Assembly: GCA_030450655.1 (NCBI GenBank)
Contig: JAKDIE010000063.1
Span: forward strand, 1-7,174
Source of the DNA: Ruaniaceae bacterium
GTDB taxonomy: Bacteria > Actinomycetota > Actinomycetes > Actinomycetales > Actinomycetaceae
Direction of reading: 5' to 3'
Length of the DNA: 7,174 nucleotides
Shown here: positions 1 through 5,267 of the stretch, one piece after another
How the letters are laid out: each line of letters starts with the position of its first letter
How positions within the stretch are numbered: position 1 is the first letter of the stretch
The notes under the pieces: generated by a model
The model's input: only the letters and a program-made list of their open reading frames with translations
What the model was told of the DNA's origin: nothing
The model's database searches: none
Program-made: the position numbers and the translations under genes

Positions 1-999
1 CGCGCCAAAGTCCCCCGCATCCTCCGAAGCCCCGAACGCATCCGCAGCGTTTGCTCGCCGCATGGCGCCTGCGCCATCGGCTGCCAGGGCGGTGCCCCCG
101 GAATCCGTGCGCCCGCCCGAGGCACCGGCCCGTCGCGCGCGTCCGAAATCGACACCCGTGGACGCCCCTTGCCAGAGCGCGATGGTCCGTGCACCCTCCG
201 GCGAGCCCGATTCGCTCACCGCAGTGACGTGCGGCGATCCGATCAGCCGCGCGGTGGTCGCCACCGGATCGGCCGCCGTGGCCGAGGCCACGTACACGGC
301 CGGCTCCGCGCCGAGGTTCCGTGCGAGCCGCAACAGCCGCCGCAACACGAGCGCCACGTGCGCGCCCATGACACCGCGATAGGCGTGCATCTCATCGACG
401 ATCACATACGTGAGCCCGCGCAGCAGCCGCTCCCAGTAGCGGTGGCCGGGAAGCAGGGTGATGTGGAGGAAATCGGGATTGGTCAGCACGATGTCCGCGT
501 GATCGCGCACCCAATCTCGTTGCGAGAACGGGGTATCGCCATCGCACGTGCCCACGCGCACGGAGCTGATCGCCGCCGCTTCGAGGAGCGTGGTCAGCCC
601 CGCAAGCTGGTCCGCGGCGAGCGCCTTCGTGGGGCTCAGATAGAGGACCGTGGGCCGCCGCCTGTAGTGAGCGATACTGCCAGATCGCGGCGTGGCCCGG
701 GAGGCGTCGTCGGCCCGGATCTCACTGATCGCGCAGAGCCAAGCGGGGAGGGATTTGCCGGAACCGGTCCCCGTGGTCACGACCGTGTGCTGCCCCGCGT
801 GCAAGGACTCCGCCGCCAGAATCTGGTGCTGCCAGGGCTCGGCGATGCCCAGCCGCCGGTACCCGGCCACGGCCTCGCCATCCGCCCACGCGGGCCACGG
901 CGCGTACCTCGCCGCACGCTCCTCGAAATGCCGAACGTGCGTGAGGCGGCCGTCGAGCGCACCTCGCTCGACGATCCCGATCGCGGCCGCCTTCGTCAC
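1..999 (-). CDS. DEAD/DEAH-box helicase, YprA/MrfA-Hrq1 (Rv3649-like) group, N-terminal part, runs off left edge
   Basis: The frame is open from a GTG at 999 to the window edge, giving 333 codons of a superfamily 2 DNA helicase. Visible motifs in order are a Q-motif-like WQHQ (residues 56-59), Walker A TGTGSGKS (76-83), motif Ia LSPTKALAADQ (121-131), a TNPD block (173-176), Walker B/motif II DEMH (202-205) followed by AYRGVMGAHV, and motif III SAT (239-241). This pattern, with YRGVxGxHVAxVLRRLxR after motif II, is typical of YprA/MrfA and Hrq1-type helicases; B. subtilis MrfA acts in repair of mitomycin-type DNA damage. The second RecA domain and the C-terminal DUF1998/metal-binding region would lie outside the window. 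An in-frame TGA at 1012-1014 lies just upstream and the first possible start after it is GTG 999, with no clear Shine-Dalgarno. The last 50 or so visible residues are Ala/Gly-rich linker. Repair function is inferred from the family. Confidence 0.88.
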   Translation of the reverse strand, partial: MTKAAAIGIVERGALDGRLTHVRHFEERAARYAPWPAWADGEAVAGYRRLGIAEPWQHQILAAESLHAGQHTVVTTGTGSGKSLPAWLCAISEIRADDASRATPRSGSIAHYRRRPTVLYLSPTKALAADQLAGLTTLLEAAAISSVRVGTCDGDTPFSQRDWVRDHADIVLTNPDFLHITLLPGHRYWERLLRGLTYVIVDEMHAYRGVMGAHVALVLRRLLRLARNLGAEPAVYVASATAADPVATTARLIGSPHVTAVSESGSPEGARTIALWQGASTGVDFGRARRAGASGGRTDSGGTALAADGAGAMRRANAADAFGASEDAGDFGA

Positions 1000-1025
1000 A
1001 TGCCCATGGTGTCACGACCACACGA

Positions 1026-1045
1026 TTCGGGACTTTGGTCCCCGT
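1026..1045. promoter_or_regulatory. DosR/DevR-like operator (hypoxia-type palindrome) between helicase and nrdD
   Basis: The sequence TTCGGGACTTTGGTCCCCGT matches the published mycobacterial DosR consensus TTSGGGACTWWAGTCCCSAA at 17 of 20 positions by eye. Both GGGAC/GTCCC half-sites are exact and the 4-base spacing is correct. It lies about 86 bp upstream of the predicted nrdD transcription start and 27-46 bp upstream of the divergent helicase start. DosR activates genes in hypoxia, nitric oxide or carbon monoxide, which suits an anaerobic ribonucleotide reductase. Whether this genome encodes DosR/DosS cannot be seen. The inverted repeat could also serve another LuxR/NarL-family regulator. 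Confidence 0.55.
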
Positions 1046-1071
1046 GATTTGTCCAGATTCTCTTGGTCAAA

Positions 1072-1087
1072 CCACTACATCTTGTGT
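1072..1087. promoter_or_regulatory. NrdR box 1 upstream of nrdD
   Basis: CCACTACATCTTGTGT agrees with the NrdR-box consensus acaCwAtATaTwGtgt at 13 of 16 positions. NrdR is the ATP/dATP-sensing repressor of bacterial ribonucleotide reductase operons and usually binds two such boxes about three helical turns apart. This box touches the first base of the proposed -35 element of the nrdD promoter and also covers the -10 of a possible leftward promoter. Confidence 0.75.
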
Positions 1088-1103
1088 TTACTCGGCGTGT
1101 CAA
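1074..1103 (-). promoter_or_regulatory. Possible leftward promoter for the helicase
   Basis: On the minus strand an exact -35 TTGACA (1103-1098) is followed after 18 bp by TGTAGT (1079-1074), a 4-of-6 match to TATAAT. A start near 1067 would give a leader of about 68 nt before GTG 999. The -35 is perfect but the -10 is weak and the spacing is at the long end, so this is tentative. Confidence 0.3.
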
Positions 1104-1115
1104 CCACTAGATAAT
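1087..1115 (+). promoter_or_regulatory. Predicted promoter of nrdDG
   Basis: A -35-like TTTACT (1087-1092) and a strong -10 GATAAT (1110-1115) are separated by 17 bp, predicting a start near 1122 and a leader of about 50 nt. The -10 is inside NrdR box 2. Assignment is by consensus only; an activator-dependent promoter using the upstream DosR-like box is also possible. Confidence 0.5.
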
Positions 1116-1119
1116 GGGT
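1104..1119. promoter_or_regulatory. NrdR box 2, overlapping the nrdD -10
   Basis: CCACTAGATAATGGGT matches the NrdR-box consensus at 12 of 16 positions. It begins exactly 32 bp after box 1 begins, leaving a 16-bp spacer and placing both boxes on the same face of the helix, the usual NrdR arrangement. It covers the predicted -10 hexamer, so binding should block the polymerase. Confidence 0.72.
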
Positions 1120-1151
1120 TTGGGCGTAAGTTCGGCGATGTTCGCGTTTTC

Positions 1152-1163
1152 GGAAGGAAGAGG
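1152..1163 (+). promoter_or_regulatory. Ribosome binding site of nrdD
   Basis: The purine-rich run GGAAGGAAGAGG sits 7 bases before ATG 1171. It decides the start: an upstream in-frame ATG at 1114 lies within the -10/NrdR box and has no such site. Confidence 0.7.
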
Positions 1164-1170
1164 TCCCACC

Positions 1171-2970
1171 ATGCCAGAGAAGCCCATGATCGATCCCATC
1201 TCGTCGATCAACGAGTACCTATCCCGCGCCGATTGGCGCGTCAACGCCAACGCCAACCAGGGATATTCGCTTGGCGGCATGATCCTCAACACGTCCGGAA
1301 AGGTCATCGCAAACTACTGGCTCTCCGAGGTGTACGGCCAGAAGGCCGACGACGCACACCGCTCGGGAGATCTGCACATCCACGATCTCGACATGTTCGC
1401 TGGCTACTGTGCAGGATGGTCGCTCCGCACCCTCCTCGAGCAGGGATTCAATGGTGTCCCTGGCGCGATCGCCGCCGCACCCCCGAAGCATTTCTCCAGC
1501 GCCGTTGGCCAGATCGTCAACTTCCTCGGCACTCTCCAGAACGAGTGGGCCGGAGCGCAGGCATTCTCCTCGTTCGATACCTACATGGCGCCGTTCGTGC
1601 GGCTCGACTCCATGACATACGAGCAGGTCCTGCAGTCCGTCCAGGAGCTCATCTTCAACCTCAACGTTCCCTCACGGTGGGGCACGCAGACTCCGTTCAC
1701 GAACCTCACGTTCGATTGGAACTGTCCCGAGGACCTCGCCCAGACGAATCCCCTGATCGGCGACGAGCTCTGCGACTTCACCTACGGCGATCTCCAGGTG
1801 GAGATGGACATGATCAACCGTGCATACATGGAGGTGATGACGGGGGGCGATGCCGATGGGCGCGTCTTCACGTTCCCGATCCCCACGTACAACATCACCA
1901 AAGACTTCGAGTGGGAGTCCGAGAACTCCCAGCGACTCTTTGCGATGACGGCGAAGTACGGACTGCCGTACTTCCAGAACTTCATTAATTCCGAGCTCGA
2001 CCCGGGCATGATCCGCTCGATGTGCTGCCGCCTTCAGCTTGACCTGCGCGAACTGCTGAAGCGTGGGAACGGCCTCTTCGGCTCCGCAGAGCAGACCGGT
2101 TCGATCGGCGTGGTCACCATCAACTGCGCGCGCCTCGGCTACCTCTACGCGCACGATTTTGACAGGCTCCTGGCGCGCCTCGACGAACTCCTGGACATCG
2201 CCAAGGACACTCTCGAGAAGAAGCGCGTGGTCATCCAGCACCACATCGATGACGGCCTGTTCCCGTACACCAAGCGCTACCTCGGCACGCTCGAGAACCA
2301 CTTCTCGACCATCGGCGTGAACGGCGTCAACGAGATGGTCCGTAACTTCACACTCGACGAGACGGACATCACGAGTCCCGAGGGTCACGAGATGGCCGTG
2401 CGCCTCCTCGATCACGTGCGCGATCGCATGGTGGAGTTTCAGGAGGAGACGGGACATCTCTACAACCTGGAGGCCACTCCCGCAGAGGGCACCACGTACC
2501 GCTTCGCGAAGGAGGACCGCGCCCGCTTCCCGGGGATTCTCCAGGCCGGAACCGAGGGCAATCCGTACTACACGAACTCGTCGCAGCTTCCTGTTGGCTT
2601 CACGGACGATCCCTTCGAGGCGCTCGAGCGTCAGGAGGAACTCCAGGCGAAGTACACCGGCGGCACCGTTCTCCACCTGTACATGCCCGAGCGAATTTCC
2701 AGCGCCGAGGCCTGCCGCGACATCGTGAAGCGCTCACTCGAGACCTTCCGGCTGCCGTACATCACGATCACGCCCACCTTCTCGATCTGCCCGGTCCACG
2801 GCTACTTGGCGGGCGAGCACGTCAAGTGCGCGCAATGTGGAAGCGCCTGCGAAGTGTGGACGCGCGTGATGGGATATTTCCGTCCCGTCCAGTCCTTCAA
2901 CATTGGGAAGAAGGGGGAGTATGCCGAGCGCGTCAGTTTCACCGAAGCCGCAGCGGCCGCGCACGTCTAG
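1171..2970 (+). CDS. nrdD: Anaerobic (class III) ribonucleoside-triphosphate reductase, glycyl-radical subunit NrdD, without ATP-cone
   Basis: This gene encodes 599 residues and reduces ribonucleoside triphosphates to deoxyribonucleotides by glycyl- and thiyl-radical chemistry without oxygen. Visible landmarks are GDLHIHDLD (66-74) with Cys80 in YCAGW, the finger-loop motif SMCCRLQLDLREL with Cys285/Cys286 (probable thiyl-radical cysteine), and GSIGVVTINCARLGYL (310-325). The C-terminal metal site has SICPVHGY (Cys540, His543) and CAQCGSAC (Cys553, Cys556, Cys560). It is followed by the glycyl-radical loop RVMGYFRPVQSFNIGKK with Gly568, 31 residues from the end. The N-terminus goes straight into the reductase fold, so the ATP-cone regulatory domain of E. 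coli-type NrdD is absent. Start ATG 1171 is chosen by the ribosome binding site; ATG 1186 is a weaker alternative. The 3' end overlaps nrdG by 50 bp. Regulation is probably by NrdR and perhaps a DosR-like factor. Residue roles are assigned by family analogy, not alignment. Confidence 0.95.
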   Translation: MPEKPMIDPISSINEYLSRADWRVNANANQGYSLGGMILNTSGKVIANYWLSEVYGQKADDAHRSGDLHIHDLDMFAGYCAGWSLRTLLEQGFNGVPGAIAAAPPKHFSSAVGQIVNFLGTLQNEWAGAQAFSSFDTYMAPFVRLDSMTYEQVLQSVQELIFNLNVPSRWGTQTPFTNLTFDWNCPEDLAQTNPLIGDELCDFTYGDLQVEMDMINRAYMEVMTGGDADGRVFTFPIPTYNITKDFEWESENSQRLFAMTAKYGLPYFQNFINSELDPGMIRSMCCRLQLDLRELLKRGNGLFGSAEQTGSIGVVTINCARLGYLYAHDFDRLLARLDELLDIAKDTLEKKRVVIQHHIDDGLFPYTKRYLGTLENHFSTIGVNGVNEMVRNFTLDETDITSPEGHEMAVRLLDHVRDRMVEFQEETGHLYNLEATPAEGTTYRFAKEDRARFPGILQAGTEGNPYYTNSSQLPVGFTDDPFEALERQEELQAKYTGGTVLHLYMPERISSAEACRDIVKRSLETFRLPYITITPTFSICPVHGYLAGEHVKCAQCGSACEVWTRVMGYFRPVQSFNIGKKGEYAERVSFTEAAAAAHV

Positions 2971-3697
2971 TTCACTGCACGACGGCGCCGCCCCCCTGGC
3001 CAGCGATCTCCAGATCGCGGGACTCGTCCCGCTGTCCACGGTCGACTGGCCGGGGAAGCTCAGCGCCACCGTGTTCTGCCAGGGTTGCCCGTGGAATTGC
3101 GAGTACTGCCACAACCCGTCACTGATTGACTGCGCGATGCCAGGGATCGTGGAGTGGAATGACGTGACGTCGCTACTCGAGCGCCGCCGCGGACTTCTCG
3201 ACGCGGTGGTCTTCACGGGTGGGGAAGCGACCCGGCAGGCGGCCCTCGTTCCCGCGATGGAGGAGGTGCGCGATGCGGGCTTCTTGGTGGGCCTACACAC
3301 CGCGGGCGCCTACCCCACCCGCATGCGCAAGCTTGCGTTGCTCGTGGACTGGGTGGGACTCGACATCAAGGCACTTCCGGGCGATTACGGGCAGGTGGCC
3401 GGCGCTATCTCCGGTGGACGCAAAGCGTGGGAGTGCCTCGACATCCTCATCTCGGCGGGCGTGAACACCGAGGTGCGCCTCACGGTGTACCCGGGTTCCG
3501 CCCCGGCTCGCACCGCATTGCAGATCGCCCACGAGGTCCGCCGCCGAGGTGCCACCACCTTCGCCCTGCAGAACGCGCGCACTGAGGGCACGCGCGAGGA
3601 GTTCGCTGCCCGCTCGCGCGAGGGGTGGAACGCCACCTGGGAGCGCCTGTGCACGGACATGCTCGAAGTGGGTTTCCCCGAGCTCCGCTGCCGCTGA
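2921..3697 (+). CDS. nrdG: Anaerobic ribonucleotide reductase activating protein, radical-SAM NrdG (NrdG2-like)
   Basis: This gene encodes 258 residues. The family uses a 4Fe-4S cluster and S-adenosylmethionine to create the glycyl radical on NrdD. The cluster motif C-x3-C-x2-C is clear at Cys56, Cys60 and Cys63 in QGCPWNCEYCHN, after STVDWPGKLSATVF (39-52), which is typical of the NrdG2/TIGR02495 type. The SAM-binding GGE motif is at 100-102 and reads FTGGEATRQ rather than the commoner GGEP form. DWVGLDIKALPGDY (143-156) matches the later core. ATG 2921 lies behind AAGAAGGGGG, and no ATG, GTG or TTG occurs between it and the conserved domain, so the 50-bp overlap with nrdD appears real; a TTG at 2903 is the other option. 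The first 28 or so residues are Pro/Ser/Ala-rich and probably unstructured. It is cotranscribed with nrdD, implying translational coupling. Confidence 0.93.
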   Translation: MPSASVSPKPQRPRTSSSLHDGAAPLASDLQIAGLVPLSTVDWPGKLSATVFCQGCPWNCEYCHNPSLIDCAMPGIVEWNDVTSLLERRRGLLDAVVFTGGEATRQAALVPAMEEVRDAGFLVGLHTAGAYPTRMRKLALLVDWVGLDIKALPGDYGQVAGAISGGRKAWECLDILISAGVNTEVRLTVYPGSAPARTALQIAHEVRRRGATTFALQNARTEGTREEFAARSREGWNATWERLCTDMLEVGFPELRCR

Positions 3698-3699
3698 CG

Positions 3700-3709
3700 G
3701 CTCGCGAGC
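3700..3709. repeat. Perfect 10-bp palindrome in the convergent gap
   Basis: GCTCGCGAGC is self-complementary and fills most of the 12-bp gap between the nrdG and tlpA stop codons. It is too short to act as a hairpin with a loop. It may be chance in GC-rich DNA or part of the 3'-end structure together with the hairpin just to its right. Confidence 0.4.
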
Positions 3710-4348
3710 TTACGGGAGGAGCGCCGCCAGGTGCTCCTCCATCGCCGCCAGGCCCAGCACCCCCACTTCGATGTCCTGCAGAGTCCCATCGACCGAGATG
3801 AAGTAGTGCGAAGGCACCCCCATCACACGATAGAGGGCGCCGATCTCGCTGCTCGGATCGACAACCTGGGCGTGTGTCAATTGCAGCGCCGAGCGGTAGT
3901 TGAGAACCGCACTCGGAGTGTCCGAGAGGAATACCGAGACGATCGCGATCTCGTCTCCGAATCTCTCGTACATCTCCTCCACGTCAGGGATCTCAGCGCG
4001 GCAGTTGGCGCACCACGTGGCGTTGAAGATGAGCCACACGGGACGGTTCCCCGTATCCGCCAAATCGAACGTGCCGCCGTCGAGGGTGGAGGCGCTGAAA
4101 TGCGGAGCCTGCGCACCGATCTCCGGTGCCGGGCCGCCACTCTCGGGCACATCGACGGCGGAAGCCGAGCCTCCCTGCTCCCCCGCCTGAGCAGGCGCGG
4201 GGTCGCTGCGCCAGATGTTGGTAGCCCACACTCCCGCAAGCACGGCGAGCGTGGTCACGGCGAGCACTAGCAGGTTCCGATAGAGGGAGCCACGCCGGCC
4301 GTCCACTGAACTGCTTCTGGCGCGCCCCGCGGCGGTGGGCTCATCCAT
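3710..4348 (-). CDS. Membrane-anchored TlpA/ResA-like thioredoxin for cytochrome c maturation
   Basis: This gene encodes 212 residues. A positively charged N-terminus is followed by one membrane segment (about 24-45), then a flexible Ala/Pro/Gly/Ser-rich linker (47-75) and a thioredoxin fold placed outside the membrane. The redox motif is W112-C-A-N-C116 in FNATWCANCRAEIPDVEE. The cis-proline is Pro179 in GVPSHYF, with an ISVDG strand after it. Proteins of this kind (ResA, TlpA, CcmG/DsbE) reduce the CxxCH cysteines of apocytochrome c. ATG 4348 starts eight bases inside the end of ccsA, with no good Shine-Dalgarno, suggesting reinitiation after ccsA. An upstream in-frame TTG at 4390 would place the start deep within ccsA and is less likely. 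In mycobacteria the thioredoxin of this cluster lies ahead of ccdA; here it is last. TlpA versus ResA naming is not decided by the sequence. Confidence 0.9.
   Translation of the reverse strand: MDEPTAAGRARSSSVDGRRGSLYRNLLVLAVTTLAVLAGVWATNIWRSDPAPAQAGEQGGSASAVDVPESGGPAPEIGAQAPHFSASTLDGGTFDLADTGNRPVWLIFNATWCANCRAEIPDVEEMYERFGDEIAIVSVFLSDTPSAVLNYRSALQLTHAQVVDPSSEIGALYRVMGVPSHYFISVDGTLQDIEVGVLGLAAMEEHLAALLP
3715..3740. terminator. GC-rich hairpin after nrdG, inside the tlpA 3' end (possible bidirectional terminator)
   Basis: GGAGGAGCGCC (3715-3725) pairs with GGTGCTCCTCC (3730-3740) around the 4-base loop GCCA, with one G-T wobble. It begins 17 bases past the nrdG stop and, on the other strand, lies just before the tlpA stop. 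No T-run follows on either strand, so a classical intrinsic terminator is not shown. The sequence also encodes the TlpA C-terminus, so selection on protein may explain part of the symmetry. Confidence 0.35.
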
Positions 4349-5267
4349 ACGAGTGGAGCCCGCCAAAGAAGTGGTTCCCAAAGTATGCAAAGAGCACTGC
4401 GGCGAATCCGAGCAGTAATAGCCAGGCGCTGCGCGATCCCTGCCAGCCGCGCGTGACGCGGGCGTGTAGGTATGCGCCGTAGATCAGCCACGTGACCAGT
4501 GCCGCCGTTTCCTTCGGGTCCCAGCCCCAGAAGCGGCCCCACGCCGTGTCCGCCCACAGCGCACCGAGCGCGATCATGATTGTCAGGAGCGGGAACGTCA
4601 CCGCCGCCGCCTTATACCCCAGGTCATCGAACACGTCCTGCTCCGGGAACTGCCTGAACCTGCCCGCGAGTCGCGGATGGACCAGGTACAGTACCGCGGC
4701 GCCACACGAGACGGCGGCGGCACCGTAGGCGAGGATCGCGAACCCTACGTGCAACGTGAGGAGGAGATTGTTTTGCAGCGCCGGGATCAGTGGCTGCACC
4801 GAGGTGTCCTGAGCCATTGCGTAGAGCATGAGCGCCGCAACGATCGGGAGCACCACGAGGGCCAGTGCGCGAATCCTAAAGCGCCACTCCGCGATGAGGT
4901 ACGCCAGCAGGATCCCCCACACGAAGGACACCGCGAACTCGTGCTGGTTCGCAAACGGGCCATATCCCGTCAGCCACATCCGGATCCCGAGATACACCGT
5001 GGTGAGCACAAAGCCCACCACCGTGAAGCCTGTGGCGTAGAGAGCCAGCCCGGTTGGGCCATCACGTCGCCCCATTCCCGGGGCGGGCGGCTCCACGATC
5101 GCGGGTATCTCGAACCTGTCAGCGCCCACGTGCACCGCCGCTGGAACGGCAGTGGTGCGGCGCGAACGCCGAGACGTGACAACCACCAGGTTGCAGATCA
5201 GCGCCAGCAGCACGAAGACGATGGCTGCCGTCAAGATGATCTCGTTGAGCTGGAGTGCGTTATCCAT
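4341..5267 (-). CDS. ccsA: Cytochrome c biogenesis protein CcsA/ResC, heme-handling WWD protein (often annotated CcsB in actinobacteria)
   Basis: This gene encodes 308 residues, mostly membrane helices. The defining tryptophan-rich WWD motif is at 238-253 (WADTAWGRFWGWDPKE). Histidines fit the System II heme ligands: His173 in LHVGFAILAYGA and His305 in the terminal GLHSYG flank the WWD motif as the external pair. His268 in AYLHAR suits the membrane histidine, and their spacing resembles that reported for CcsBA fusions. With ResB it moves heme outward and attaches it to apocytochrome c. ATG 5267 is preferred because AAGGA lies 8 bases upstream; ATG 5273, two codons earlier, lies only two bases after that site. 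The start overlaps resB by eight bases and the end overlaps tlpA by eight. Confidence 0.93.
   Translation of the reverse strand: MDNALQLNEIILTAAIVFVLLALICNLVVVTSRRSRRTTAVPAAVHVGADRFEIPAIVEPPAPGMGRRDGPTGLALYATGFTVVGFVLTTVYLGIRMWLTGYGPFANQHEFAVSFVWGILLAYLIAEWRFRIRALALVVLPIVAALMLYAMAQDTSVQPLIPALQNNLLLTLHVGFAILAYGAAAVSCGAAVLYLVHPRLAGRFRQFPEQDVFDDLGYKAAAVTFPLLTIMIALGALWADTAWGRFWGWDPKETAALVTWLIYGAYLHARVTRGWQGSRSAWLLLLGFAAVLFAYFGNHFFGGLHSYG

Noticed and set aside
169..1047. Long plus-strand open frame opposite the helicase
   Set aside because: The opposite strand carries ordered helicase motifs. The plus frame gives Arg/His/Gly-rich protein without recognisable domains, as expected for a shadow in GC-rich DNA.
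1114..1170. An in-frame ATG at 1114 that would add 19 residues to NrdD
   Set aside because: It lies inside the predicted -10 and NrdR box 2, has no ribosome binding site, and the added residues do not look like NrdD. ATG 1171 has a strong Shine-Dalgarno.
1122..1170. Possible riboswitch or structured leader before nrdD
   Set aside because: The predicted leader is only about 50 nt and shows no stable stem or known riboswitch core.
1672..2676. A 334-codon minus-strand open frame inside nrdD
   Set aside because: It is antisense to well-conserved nrdD coding sequence, has repetitive Glu/Arg/Leu/Val composition and no recognised motif.
3017..3032. GCGGGAC-TC-GTCCCGC inverted repeat, like a second DosR-type palindrome
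   Set aside because: The spacer is 2 bp instead of 4, and it lies within nrdG coding sequence, so it is best explained by codons.
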